Shown here: positions 1 to 7,496 of the stretch, piece after piece
Numbering within the stretch: the first letter of the stretch is position 1
Layout of the letters: each line of letters begins with the position of its first letter
Assembly: GCA_964491375.1 (NCBI GenBank)
Contig: CAZBGL010000094.1
Location: forward strand, 1-13,343
DNA: 13,343 bases
Direction: 5' to 3'
DNA from: CAZBGL01 sp964491375
GTDB taxonomy: Bacteria; Desulfobacterota; Deferrisomatia; Deferrisomatales; Deferrisomataceae
Made by a program: the position numbers and the translations under genes
The notes under the pieces: model-generated
The model's input: the letters and a program-made list of their open reading frames with translations, nothing else
Told to the model about the DNA's origin: nothing
Databases searched by the model: none

Positions 1-294
1 CTGCGGCTGAAACACTACTCCCTCTCCTGGCCGGCCGAACCCCCTCCCGAGGCGCCGGCACCCGAACCCGGGCCGGATTCCCGTCCGCCCCCTGGGGCCA
101 ACAGCCGGCCGCCGGACCCGCGCGACACCGTGATCCGGAAGCTCAAGGAACAGGTGGAGTCCCTGAGGGAGCAGCTCCGCCAGAAGGACAAGCGCATCAT
201 CGAGCTCGAGGACGAGCTGCACGAGCTCAAGAGCCGGGGCCGCAGCTACCGTCTCGGGGGGGAGCGCAAGCCCTGGTGGAAGCCGTTCTCGTGA
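1..294 (+). CDS. C-terminal fragment of a proline-rich, coiled-coil protein (function unknown)
   Basis: The reading frame is open from the first base and ends at TGA 292-294, giving 97 residues with no start inside the window, so the 5' end lies upstream. Residues 11-41 are dominated by Pro, Ala, Gly and Arg and look disordered. Residues 42-78 are charged and heptad-like (VIRKLKEQVESLREQLRQ and onward), as expected for a short coiled coil. The tail is basic and aromatic (KPWWKPFS). The Pro-rich linker followed by a coiled coil would suit a scaffold, secretion or cell-envelope protein, but I recognise no family and assign no function. Coding is supported by the strong amphipathic periodicity and by the absence of stops in this frame only up to a plausible terminus. 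Confidence 0.6.
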   Translation: MRLKHYSLSWPAEPPPEAPAPEPGPDSRPPPGANSRPPDPRDTVIRKLKEQVESLREQLRQKDKRIIELEDELHELKSRGRSYRLGGERKPWWKPFS

Positions 295-389
295 CCGCCG
301 GGAGGAACTCCGCCCCCCCCTGCCAAGACCCCTCGAACCCCGAGGACGCCAAGCGCTTCGGGCAACGCCACACGGCCAGGGGTCAGAAC

Positions 390-427
390 GCAGGGAACAG
401 GAAATGATCCTGGCTCCTGTTTTCTGC
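390..427 (+). repeat. REP-like hairpin, possible terminator of the upstream gene
   Basis: Bases 390-402 and 415-427 can pair in a 13-base-pair stem (core AACAGGA / TCCTGTT at 396-402 and 415-421) around a 12-base loop. Two of the pairs are G-U in the plus-strand RNA, so the fold is better as plus-strand RNA than minus-strand RNA. The segment is visibly less GC-rich than its surroundings and is preceded by GGGGTCAG at 379-386. The T run is largely inside the stem, which argues against a standard intrinsic terminator. A dispersed repetitive extragenic palindrome is an alternative, but copy number cannot be judged from one window. Confidence 0.35.
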
Positions 428-617
428 CGCCCGAAGTCCGGAACGGAGCCGCGAGAGGGCCGGAAGGCCGGACGCCATCGTCTCCCGAACCCGCCAGCCG
501 CGCGCGAGCGGCACGTCCGCCTCCCCAACCGGCACATCCGAGGCCGTGCCCCCCACCGGGAGCGGCCGCCCCTTGTCCCCTGAGCAGTGACCCCGGCTCC
601 CGATACGGGCCAGGGGG

Positions 618-647
618 TTGCATCCGGCCGACCTCACGTGGTACACA
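618..647 (+). promoter_or_regulatory. Weak candidate sigma-70 promoter for rpmB
   Basis: TTGCAT (618-623) and TACACA (642-647) are separated by 18 bases and sit about 45 bases before the rpmB start. Each hexamer matches the consensus at only about three positions. It is listed because it is the best-placed pair I can find, not because it is strong. Confidence 0.2.
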
Positions 648-691
648 GGCAGGTCCTTGTCCTCGGCCCAGCCGACCAGGAGGAGTTTCCC

Positions 692-883
692 ATGGCGCGA
701 CGCTGTGAGATCTGCGGAAAGGGGCCCGCCCGGGGCAACCACGTGAGCCACGCGAACAACCGCACCAAGCGCGTCCTCTATCCCAACCTGCACACCGTGC
801 GGGCCCGGGTGGGAGGGGGCACCCGGCGGATCAAGGTGTGCACGCGGTGTCTTCGCTCCAACCGGGTGGAAAAGGCGATCTGA
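692..883 (+). CDS. rpmB: 50S ribosomal protein L28 (zinc-ribbon form)
   Basis: This 63-residue protein is a structural component of the large ribosomal subunit. The N-terminus MARRCEICGKGPARGNHVSH is the classic L28 signature, followed by the conserved NNRTKRV..PNLHTVR stretch and the C-terminal IKVCTRCLRSNRV. Two CxxC pairs (C5/C8 and C50/C53) form the zinc-binding ribbon of the cysteine-containing L28 type. Length is normal for the short bacterial form. The ATG at 692 has an excellent ribosome binding site (AGGAGGAG at 678-685, six-base gap). A longer in-frame extension back to 587 exists, but it lacks L28 similarity and is not needed. The gene stands alone, without rpmG, and is closed by a strong terminator. 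Some bacteria keep a second, cysteine-free L28 for low zinc; whether this genome does cannot be seen here. Confidence 0.97.
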   Translation: MARRCEICGKGPARGNHVSHANNRTKRVLYPNLHTVRARVGGGTRRIKVCTRCLRSNRVEKAI

Positions 884-907
884 CCGTTTCACGACGGATC
901 CGGAGGC

Positions 908-946
908 CGTACAGGGCCGGGAGACCCCCGGCCCTGTACGCGTTTT
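908..946 (+). terminator. Intrinsic terminator of rpmB
   Basis: A perfect 14-base-pair, GC-rich stem (908-921 with 927-940) encloses a five-base loop (922-926). It is followed by CG and a TTTT run (943-946), starting 25 bases after the rpmB stop. No T run follows on the minus strand, so it acts only in the rpmB direction. Confidence 0.9.
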
Positions 947-992
947 CCGGAACAGCCCGCCCCCCAACGGCCCGCAGCCGGCCGGCTGGCAG

Positions 993-1046
993 CTTTCGTC
1001 CGGGGGCGAGTCCGGTTCGCCCTGCCGTTCCCCTTGCGGACGAAGG
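993..1046. other. Nested inverted repeat downstream of the permease gene
   Basis: An outer stem pairs about ten bases (993-1002 with 1037-1046; core TTCGTCCG / CGGACGAA). It encloses an inner hairpin of six pairs (1004-1009 with 1017-1022). It lies about 60 bases beyond the stop codon of the minus-strand permease gene, so it may protect or end that transcript. It lacks a following T run on either strand, so it is not a classical intrinsic terminator. A separate perfect 14-base palindrome lies just beside it at 975-988. Confidence 0.35.
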
Positions 1047-1105
1047 GGGAGGGGCACGACCGCAAGAGCCGATCCGGAGGGGCGAGGAAGGGGGAGCGCG
1101 CCCCC

Positions 1106-1849
1106 CTAACCCATGAGCAGGAGCTTCACCGCGAACACGATCACGGCCGCGGTCACCACGCCCTTGATCCAGGCGTGGCCCTTGAGCACGGTGAGGCGCA
1201 CGCCCACCTGGCTGCCGGCCACCATGCCCACGGCCAGGGCGAGTCCCAGGTCCCACACCACCTTCCCCTCCACGGCGAACAGGGCGAGCGACAGCGCCGT
1301 GTACACGAGCACGCTCAGCACCTTCACGGCGTTGCCCCGCACCAGGTCCAAACCCGCCAGGGTCGTGGTGGCCAGGATCAGGAACCCTACACCGGCCTGG
1401 ACGAAGCCACCGTAGATCCCGACCACGAAAAACCCGGCGGCCAGAGGCCATACCCGGGGACGCTCCCCCGGCTTCAGGAAGGCGCGGTGCTTCTTCAGGG
1501 GGTCCCACAGGGTCCAAAGGGTCACCGCGATCATCAGGAACGCCAGCACGCGCCGGAAGGCGGCGTCGCCGATGCTGACCGCGCCCCAGGTACCCAGGGC
1601 CGCGCCGAACGTGGCCGGCACGGCGGCCCAGAGCACGTAGCGCCAGTCCATGACCTGGTGCCTGTGGAAGCCCCACACCGCGGCCACGTTCTGGAGGAAG
1701 ATGCCCACCCGGTTCGTTCCGTTGGCCACCGTGGGCGGAAGTCCCAGGAAAATCAGGATCGGCAGGGTCAGAAAGGACCCTCCACCGGCCACCACGTTCA
1801 GGGCCCCGGCCACAAAACCCACCGCGAACAGTCCTGCATAAGCCTCCAT
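1106..1849 (-). CDS. TauE/SafE-family membrane permease
   Basis: This 247-residue integral membrane protein fits the TauE/SafE (formerly DUF81) family, whose studied members move sulfur-containing anions such as sulfoacetate, sulfite or thiosulfate across the inner membrane. The tandem-repeat layout is visible: an N-terminal half beginning GFVAGALNVVAGGGSFLTLP (residues 11-30) and a second half with FVVGIYGGFVQAGVGF (141-156). Each carries the glycine-rich re-entrant-like motif of its half. About eight hydrophobic helices fill the length, ending VIVFAVKLLLMG. The start at ATG 1847-1849 is chosen because GGAGAGG lies just upstream and the family domain begins at once; the frame extends further upstream without membrane character. 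Substrate cannot be predicted. It is transcribed alone, divergent from the operon beginning at 2028. Confidence 0.88.
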   Translation of the reverse strand: MEAYAGLFAVGFVAGALNVVAGGGSFLTLPILIFLGLPPTVANGTNRVGIFLQNVAAVWGFHRHQVMDWRYVLWAAVPATFGAALGTWGAVSIGDAAFRRVLAFLMIAVTLWTLWDPLKKHRAFLKPGERPRVWPLAAGFFVVGIYGGFVQAGVGFLILATTTLAGLDLVRGNAVKVLSVLVYTALSLALFAVEGKVVWDLGLALAVGMVAGSQVGVRLTVLKGHAWIKGVVTAAVIVFAVKLLLMG

Positions 1850-1904
1850 GGCACCTCTCCCCGTCCACCGCCATCCGACGAGCCACGACCCACCGATTCC
1901 GCCT

Positions 1905-1933
1905 TTGTGACCGATTCCCGTTCCGCCCGTCAA
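1905..1933 (-). promoter_or_regulatory. Candidate promoter for the TauE/SafE gene
   Basis: On the minus strand TTGACG (plus-strand 1928-1933) is followed after 17 bases by TCACAA (1905-1910), about 56 bases before the permease start. The -35 matches consensus at five of six positions; the -10 is weak. A nine-base direct repeat, ACCGATTCC (1892-1900 and 1910-1918, 18-base period), touches the -10 and could be a regulator site. Confidence 0.35.
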
Positions 1934-2013
1934 GCCGAGCGGCCAGGAGGCCGGTGTGGTGTCCGCCCCGGGCGTCTGGTACCATTCGCTGGTCCCGCAC
2001 AACCCCTTTCCGC

Positions 2014-2030
2014 GGAGGGCCCGAGCCGTG
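2014..2030 (+). promoter_or_regulatory. Ribosome binding site fixing a GTG start
   Basis: GGAGGG (2014-2019) lies eight bases before GTG 2028-2030. This supports that codon over the in-frame upstream ATG at 1956, whose extension (VSAPGVWYHSLVPHNP) has no leader or domain character. Confidence 0.6.
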
Positions 2031-2348
2031 TTGGACGGAATCCGGGAGTGGCTGTCGGAAGTGGACTGGCAGGCCCTTCTCGAGCAGGTGAGCAACGACC
2101 GCCTGGTGGCGCTGTTCTCCCACCCCTACGGGCTGGCCGCCCTGGGCGCGCTCATGCTCCTGGCCCTGTTCATGAAGTGGCGCATCACCTTCGTGGTGGT
2201 GGCCGCGGGTCTGGCCGTGGGCTTCCTGGCACGATACACCGTGGTGGGGGCCCAGGGGGGGCCGAACCGGAGCCTGTTCCTGTTCGCCGGGGCGGCCGTG
2301 GCGGTGGGTGCCTTCATCATCTACTTCCTGTTCATCCGGGAGGACTGA
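2028..2348 (+). CDS. Small three-helix membrane protein (hypothetical)
   Basis: This 106-residue protein (GTG start) belongs to no family I can name. Residues 1-30 are soluble and acidic/amphipathic (LDGIREWLSEVDWQALLEQV), probably a short cytoplasmic helix. Three hydrophobic segments follow: about 35-50, 52-74 and 82-103. A Lys-Trp-Arg cluster (50-52) separates the first two and a polar GAQGGPNRS loop the last two. The protein ends with IRED. The stop lies two bases before the TTG start of the next gene, so the two are almost certainly co-transcribed and probably translationally coupled. It may anchor or recruit one of the soluble Fe-S proteins encoded downstream, but nothing in the sequence proves this. 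A conserved lineage-specific membrane protein that merely shares the promoter is equally possible. Confidence 0.7.
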   Translation: MLDGIREWLSEVDWQALLEQVSNDRLVALFSHPYGLAALGALMLLALFMKWRITFVVVAAGLAVGFLARYTVVGAQGGPNRSLFLFAGAAVAVGAFIIYFLFIRED

Positions 2349-2353
2349 GCTTG
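2338..2353 (+). promoter_or_regulatory. Ribosome binding site fixing a TTG start
   Basis: GGGAGGA (2338-2344) overlaps the last codons of the upstream gene and lies six bases before TTG 2351-2353. No in-frame ATG or GTG occurs near the conserved N-terminus GRIGITTTVPVEA, so TTG is the likely start. Confidence 0.65.
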
Positions 2354-3320
2354 GGGCGCATCGGCATCACCACCACGGTGCCCGTGGAGGCCATCTTCGC
2401 CGCAGGCCACGTGCCGGTGGACCTCAACAACGCCTTCATCACCCACCCGGACAGCCGCGCCCTGGTGGAGGAGGCCGAGGCCGCGGGGTTCCCGGCCTCC
2501 ACCTGCGGCTGGATCAAGGGCATCTACGCGGCGGCCAGGCGGCTGGGTGTGGACGCCGTGGTGGGGGTGATGTCCGGGGACTGCTCCAACACCCAGGCCC
2601 TGCTGGAGATCTGGCAGTTCGAAGGGATCCGGACCATCCCCTTCGCCTACCCGTACGACCGGGACCGGGCGGCCCTGTCGGCCGAGATCGACCGGCTGTG
2701 CGGCCACCTGGGCACGACCCGGTCCGCTGCCGAGGCCCAGAAAGAGCGCTTGGACCGCGTTCGCGCGCTGGCCCTGGAGGTGGACCGGCTCACGTGGGAG
2801 GAAGACCGGGTGGGTGGCTTCGAGAACCACCTCTACCTGGTCTCGGCCAGCGATTTCGAGGGCGACCCGGAGGCATACGGCCGGAAGCTCGAGGCGTTCC
2901 TGGCCGAGGCCCGCACCCGGCCGCCCCGCTCCGAGCCGGTGAGGCTGGCCTACGTGGGGGTGCCGCCCATCTTCGGCGACCTGTACGAACTGCTGGAGGC
3001 CTTCGGAGCCCGGGTGGTGTTCAACGAAACCCAGAGGCAGTTCTGCCTGCCGTATCTCGGCGAACCCCTGGCCGAGGCCTACCGGCGGTACACCTACCCG
3101 TACGACGTGTTCGCCCGGATCGAGGACGTTCGGGCCGAGGCGAAGCGGCGGGGGGTCCACGGGGTGATCCACTACGTCCAGTCCTTCTGCTTCCGCCAGA
3201 TGGAGGACCTGATCCTGCGGAAGAGCCTGGACCTGCCCGTGCTCACCCTGGAAGGGGACCGGCCCGGGAGGGTGGACGCGCGCACCCGCACGCGCATCGA
3301 GAGTTTCGTGGAGATGCTCC

Positions 3321-3331
<11 letters not shown>
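2351..3331 (+). CDS. 2-hydroxyacyl-CoA dehydratase-family (HgdB/BcrC-like) Fe-S protein
   Basis: This 326-residue protein has the architecture of the 2-hydroxyacyl-CoA dehydratase / benzoyl-CoA reductase subunit family (COG1775 type). Family members bind a [4Fe-4S] or double-cubane cluster and perform radical or low-potential reductions powered by an ATP-dependent activator. The N-terminal domain (about 1-115) opens GITTTVPVEAIFAAGHVPVD with cysteines at 52 (STCGW) and 78 (GDCSN). The C-terminal domain (about 196-326) has C232 (RQFCLPYL), C280 (VQSFCFRQ) and the typical close LPVLTLEGDRPG. These four cysteines are the likely cluster ligands; C117 looks incidental. It is shorter than catalytic HgdA/HgdB subunits (roughly 370-480 residues). 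Neither a second subunit nor an HgdC-type activator ATPase is nearby, so true acyl-CoA dehydration is doubtful. Its 3' end overlaps the TtcA-like gene by 11 bases. Substrate unknown; family membership is firm, function is not. Confidence 0.88.
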
Positions 3332-4091
<760 letters not shown>

Positions 4092-4101
4092 GGGCCCTGC
4101 C

Positions 4102-5526
4102 GTGTCCCCGTGGTGGCTCCTCGCGCTCCACCTGGCGGTGTCCGGCCTTCTGGCCGCACGCCTGGTGGTCCGGCGTCGCGACCCGGTGGCCACGCTCGCG
4201 TGGCTCCAGGCCATTCTACTCCTTCCCGGGGTGGGGGCCCTTCTCTACCTGGTGTTCGGGGCCGACCGCATCGAGCGGCGGTACGCCCGCCGCCGGCGCC
4301 GCCGGGGCGAGATCCCTCCGGACGACCAGCCCGTGGCCTCCTGGCTCGTCACCGAGCCCCCGGCCGAACTCGATCCGGCCACGGCCGAGGCCCTCCGGGT
4401 GGCCATCGCCACCTCCCGGAACCTGCCCACCCGGGGCAACCGGGTGCGCGTGTTCGACCGGGTGAGCGAGCTGTACCGGGACATGACCCGGGCCTTCCAC
4501 GACGCCCGGCGCTTCGTGCACCTCGAGTACTACATCTTCCAGCCCGACCGCACCGGCCAGGAGTTCCTGGAACTGCTGGCCGACCGGGCCGCCCAGGGCG
4601 TGGAGGTGAGGCTCCTCCTCGACGCCGTGGGTTCGCGCCGGCTCACCGAGCGGCACCTGGCTCCCTTGCGGGAGTCCGGCGCCCGGGTGGCCTGGTTCCT
4701 GCCCCTCCGGGCGTTTCCTCGCCGCAGGGCCGTGCACCTGCGCAACCACCGGAAGATCGCCGTGGTGGACGGCCGCATCGCGTACACCGGCGGAGTCAAC
4801 ATCGGCGACGAGTACCGAGGGCTGTGGGCACGCCAGCCCCCCTGGCGGGACACCCACCTGCGGGTGGAAGGTCCCGCGGTCCATCAGATCCACCAGGTGT
4901 TCGCCCAGGACTGGCACTTCGCCGCAGGGGAGGACATCGTGACCCCCGAACGGTTCCCGGCCCAGGAACCCGCCGGATCCGACACCGTGCACATCGTGGC
5001 CAGCGGCCCCGACGACCCCGCCCGGTCCCTGCACACCACCCTCTTCCAGGCCATCGTCACGGCCCGGCGGCGGATCTGGATCGAGACCCCGTATTTCATT
5101 CCCGACGCCCCGATCCTGACCGCCCTGTCCACAGCGGCCCGCCGGGGGGTGGACGTCCAACTGCTGCTTCCGCTTCGGACCGACCACCCCCTGGTGGACC
5201 GGGCGGGCGAGAGCTTCCTGCCCGAGCTGCTGGAGGCCGGGGTTCGGGTGTTCCGGTACGAGCCCGGAATGCTCCACTCGAAGCTGGTGGTGGTGGACGG
5301 CCGGTGGGGCCTCCTGGGCTCCGCCAACATGGACATCCGTTCCTTCCGGCTCAACTTCGAGATCAACCTCCTCGTGCTCTCCCCCTCCCTGGCCCGGAGG
5401 CTGGAGGCCATGTTCCAGGCCGATCGGGTCCACGCAAGCCCCTACACCCGGGTGGACGTGGAGTCCGCCTCGCTGGCGCGGCGCCTCACCTCGTCGGCCT
5501 GTCGGCTGCTCGCACCCGTCCTGTGA
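4102..5526 (+). CDS. cls: Cardiolipin synthase (phospholipase D superfamily)
   Basis: This 474-residue inner-membrane enzyme joins two phosphatidylglycerol molecules into cardiolipin and glycerol. Two N-terminal hydrophobic helices (about 3-22 and 29-52) with the PLDc_N-type sequence DPVATLAWLQAILLLPGVGA precede a very basic stretch (59-69, RRYARRRRRRG). Two HKD catalytic motifs follow: H216-K218-D223 with GGVNIGDEY, and H392-K394-D399 with GSANMDIRS. Length and order match bacterial Cls proteins (about 480 residues). The GTG start at 4102 follows the ttcA-like stop by ten bases, with TGAGGG just upstream. It is the last gene of the operon; the link to Fe-S genes may be simple co-transcription. 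The Pfam order and both HKD sites argue against another PLD-family nuclease. Confidence 0.93.
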   Translation: MSPWWLLALHLAVSGLLAARLVVRRRDPVATLAWLQAILLLPGVGALLYLVFGADRIERRYARRRRRRGEIPPDDQPVASWLVTEPPAELDPATAEALRVAIATSRNLPTRGNRVRVFDRVSELYRDMTRAFHDARRFVHLEYYIFQPDRTGQEFLELLADRAAQGVEVRLLLDAVGSRRLTERHLAPLRESGARVAWFLPLRAFPRRRAVHLRNHRKIAVVDGRIAYTGGVNIGDEYRGLWARQPPWRDTHLRVEGPAVHQIHQVFAQDWHFAAGEDIVTPERFPAQEPAGSDTVHIVASGPDDPARSLHTTLFQAIVTARRRIWIETPYFIPDAPILTALSTAARRGVDVQLLLPLRTDHPLVDRAGESFLPELLEAGVRVFRYEPGMLHSKLVVVDGRWGLLGSANMDIRSFRLNFEINLLVLSPSLARRLEAMFQADRVHASPYTRVDVESASLARRLTSSACRLLAPVL

Positions 5527-5708
5527 CCGGGCAGGACCGCGGGGGCCGGTCGCCCGCACCTTCCCCGTTCGGCACGGCAGACGGCAGCGGGCACCCATCG
5601 AGGCCTCCGGCGCGTTCCGGCCCCGGGGGGCTCGTCCCTGTTGACGGGTGACGAGGCCTTCCGCCGCTGCGGCCTTCGGGCCACCATCGGCCGACGGCGG
5701 TTGACGGG

Positions 5709-5725
5709 GGCGGCCGTTGGCCGCC
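5709..5725. other. 17-base palindrome upstream of the TetR gene
   Basis: GGCGGCC-GTT-GGCCGCC is a perfect seven-base inverted repeat with a three-base centre, just upstream of the promoter elements of the efflux operon. It could be an additional regulator site, or a hairpin in readthrough RNA from the upstream operon. A T run is absent, so it is not an intrinsic terminator. Confidence 0.4.
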
Positions 5726-5728
5726 AGC

Positions 5729-5761
5729 CCGTTGACACGGCCCCGTTTCACGGGGCAGAAT
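5729..5761 (+). promoter_or_regulatory. Promoter with overlapping palindromic operator for the tetR-RND operon
   Basis: A consensus -35 TTGACA (5732-5737) is followed after 18 bases by CAGAAT (5756-5761, four of six matches), 31 bases before the TetR start. Two short palindromes overlay it: CCGT-TGAC-ACGG on the -35 (5729-5740) and CCCCGT-TTC-ACGGGG exactly filling the spacer (5741-5755). A repressor there would block polymerase, as in autoregulated TetR systems. The operator assignment is inference. Confidence 0.6.
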
Positions 5762-5792
5762 CGCCGTTCGAATCCGGATTCGGAGGAAGACC

Positions 5793-6383
5793 ATGGATGT
5801 CGGCACGACCCCGAGGGACCGCATCCTGGCCGTGGCCGCCGTGCAGTTCGCCCGGGGCGGCTTCAGCGGCGCCCAGATGGCCGAGATCGCCCGGGAGGCG
5901 GGCATGGGCGTGGGAACCCTGTACAAGCACTTTCCCAGCAAGGAAGCGCTGTACCGCGCCATGGTGGACCGCTTCCTGGGCGAGCTGTTCCGGCGAACCG
6001 AGGCGGCCCTGGAGCGGGCCGGGGGAACCTTGGCCCATGCCCTGGGGGCCTATGCGCGCGAGGCCGTGGGCTGCGTGGTGCGCGATCCGGACGTGTGTCG
6101 CGCCGTGGCGCGCGAGACCCTGGGCAGCCGGGTGGCGTTCCGCAACGTGATCGGCCCGGAACTGTGGGAGCGGATCCAGGAGCACCAGGCCCGGGTGGCG
6201 GCCTTTTTTGCGGGGCGCCAGGGCGAGATCCGGCCGGGGCTTTCGCCCGAGGACGCGGCCGTGTTCTTCCTGGGCACCTTCTGGGCGTTCGTGGAGCACG
6301 ACCTGAACCGGGAGGCCATCGACTCCGTGCCGGGGCGGGCGGATCTGGTGGTCTCGCTGGTTCTCGGGGGAATGGAGGCATGA
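5793..6383 (+). CDS. TetR/AcrR-family transcriptional regulator of the efflux operon
   Basis: This 196-residue DNA-binding protein is probably a repressor of this operon that releases DNA on binding a small hydrophobic ligand. The N-terminal TetR helix-turn-helix is clear: ILAVAAVQFARGGF (11-24), then the recognition helix region MAEIAREAGMGVGTLYKHFPSK (29-50), ending EALYRAM. The remainder (about 60-196) is an all-helical, divergent ligand-binding domain; two cysteines (C94, C102) are present. ATG 5793 follows GGAGGAAG with a short gap. The gene overlaps or abuts the membrane-fusion protein gene, so all three genes are likely on one transcript, which is typical when the regulator controls its own pump. 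The inducer cannot be predicted. Confidence 0.93.
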   Translation: MDVGTTPRDRILAVAAVQFARGGFSGAQMAEIAREAGMGVGTLYKHFPSKEALYRAMVDRFLGELFRRTEAALERAGGTLAHALGAYAREAVGCVVRDPDVCRAVARETLGSRVAFRNVIGPELWERIQEHQARVAAFFAGRQGEIRPGLSPEDAAVFFLGTFWAFVEHDLNREAIDSVPGRADLVVSLVLGGMEA

Positions 6384-6388
6384 GCATG
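6374..6388 (+). promoter_or_regulatory. Ribosome binding site deciding the membrane-fusion protein start
   Basis: GGAGG (6374-6378) is seven bases from ATG 6386 but only one base from the overlapping ATG 6380. The second ATG is therefore preferred, though both give the same frame and differ by two residues. Confidence 0.55.
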
Positions 6389-7495
6389 CGCACCGCTGTG
6401 CTGTGTGTGGCCGGGGCCCTGGCATGGAGCACCGTGGCGGCGGGGGCCCAGCAGGCGGTTCCCGTGGCCGTGGCCGTGGCCCGGCAGGAAACCGTGGAGG
6501 AGTGGGTCGAGGGCACCGGGACGTTGCGGGCCTTCCAGACGGCGCGGATCGTGCCCAAGGTGAGCGGCAGCACGGTCCAGGAGGTGCTCGTGAACGAGGG
6601 CGACCGGGTGAGCACGGGTCAGGTGCTGGCGCGGCTCGACAGCGAGCTCATCCGTGCCCAGATCGACGGTACGCGGGCGCGGCTGGGGGCGGTGAGGGCC
6701 CAGATCCAGGCCCTGGACGCCAAGATCCGCATGCTCCACACCGATGCCGAACGGGTCCGCAACCTGGTGAGCCAAGGGGTGAGCCCCCGCCAGCAACTGG
6801 ACCATCTGGAGGCCCAGCTCGACGCGGCCCGGGCCGAGCGCGACGCCCTGCAAGCCCAGGAGAAGGCCCTGGGCGAAACGCTGCGGGAGCTGGAGCTCCG
6901 GCTCTCGTACCACACGGTCACCGCTCCGTGGGACGGCGTGGTGTTGGAGCGCCACACCGATCCCGGCGACGTGGCCGCACCGGGCCGGCCGGTGATCACG
7001 CTGGGCGTGCTGAGGAGGCTCAAGCTCCGGGTCACCCTGGCCGAGGCCGACTACCCTCGGGTGCGGCCCGGGCAGGTCGCCCGGGTGGTGGTGGACGCGG
7101 TGCGCGCGGAGCCGTTCGAGGCTCGGGTCGTCCGGGTGCTGCCCGGGCTGGACCCGGCCACCCATACCGGCCAGGTGGAGATCCACCTGGATGCCGCGGG
7201 CACGGGGCTGCGGCCCGGCATGTTCGCCCGGGCGCGGATCCGGGTGGGCACGCACCGGGGCACGTTGATCCCCCGGGACGCCCTGAGAAAGATCCCGGGA
7301 AGCGGGGTGTGGTTCGTGTACGTGGCAGCCCAGGGCAAGGCCCAGCGCCGCGACGTGACGCTGGGCGCCCACATCGGCGCCCGGGTGGAGGTGCTCTCGG
7401 GCGTGGAGCCCGGGGAGGCCGTGGTGGTCCGGGGCGAGGGGGTGGTGCGCACCGGGGTCCCGGTGCGGGTGGTGGAAAGGGCGGAGGGGAAGTGA
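6386..7495 (+). CDS. RND efflux periplasmic adaptor (membrane-fusion protein)
   Basis: This 369-residue protein of the AcrA/MdtA type bridges an inner-membrane RND pump and an outer-membrane channel. A signal peptide (MRTAVLCVAGALAWSTVAAGA) probably ends near residue 21; there is no lipobox cysteine, so it is likely periplasmic rather than lipid-anchored. The split lipoyl domain is visible as IVPKVSGSTVQEVLVNEGD (55-73) and VTAPWDGVVLERHTDPGD (178-195). They flank an alpha-helical hairpin of about 85-172 (IDGTRARLGAVRAQIQALDAK and onward). Beta-barrel and membrane-proximal domains follow (about 206-365), with LRPGMFARARI (275-285) typical of the family. The stop is one base before the ATG of the RND gene. 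Confidence 0.93.
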   Translation: MRTAVLCVAGALAWSTVAAGAQQAVPVAVAVARQETVEEWVEGTGTLRAFQTARIVPKVSGSTVQEVLVNEGDRVSTGQVLARLDSELIRAQIDGTRARLGAVRAQIQALDAKIRMLHTDAERVRNLVSQGVSPRQQLDHLEAQLDAARAERDALQAQEKALGETLRELELRLSYHTVTAPWDGVVLERHTDPGDVAAPGRPVITLGVLRRLKLRVTLAEADYPRVRPGQVARVVVDAVRAEPFEARVVRVLPGLDPATHTGQVEIHLDAAGTGLRPGMFARARIRVGTHRGTLIPRDALRKIPGSGVWFVYVAAQGKAQRRDVTLGAHIGARVEVLSGVEPGEAVVVRGEGVVRTGVPVRVVERAEGK

Positions 7496-7496
7496 C

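Larger units (their letters stand above)
295..691. other. Long intergenic region between the coiled-coil gene and rpmB
   Basis: This stretch of about 400 bases holds no ORF with convincing protein character. Translations in every frame are Pro/Arg/Gly-rich and lack domain-like segments. It contains a less GC-rich hairpin at 390-427, described separately. It also has an imperfect 11-base direct repeat (CGGCACGTCCG at 509-519, CGGCACATCCG at 530-540; 21-base period) and a small hairpin-forming run CCCGATACGGG near 599-609. The last 75 bases presumably carry the rpmB promoter and leader. I recognise no riboswitch or known ribosomal-protein leader. Confidence 0.5.

Noticed and set aside
383..1057. 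A 224-codon minus-strand frame across rpmB and its upstream region
   Set aside because: It overlaps the certain rpmB gene and its terminator, and shows no recognisable protein character. I also looked for Y1-transposase motifs in it and found none.
1034..2350. Upstream extension of the dehydratase-like frame to an ATG at 1034
   Set aside because: The extension runs antisense to the permease and through the small membrane protein gene with low-complexity residues. A strong ribosome binding site supports TTG 2351.
5527..5640. Intrinsic terminator after cardiolipin synthase
   Set aside because: Only a five-pair GCGGG/CCCGC hairpin is present and no T run follows, so it is too weak to annotate.
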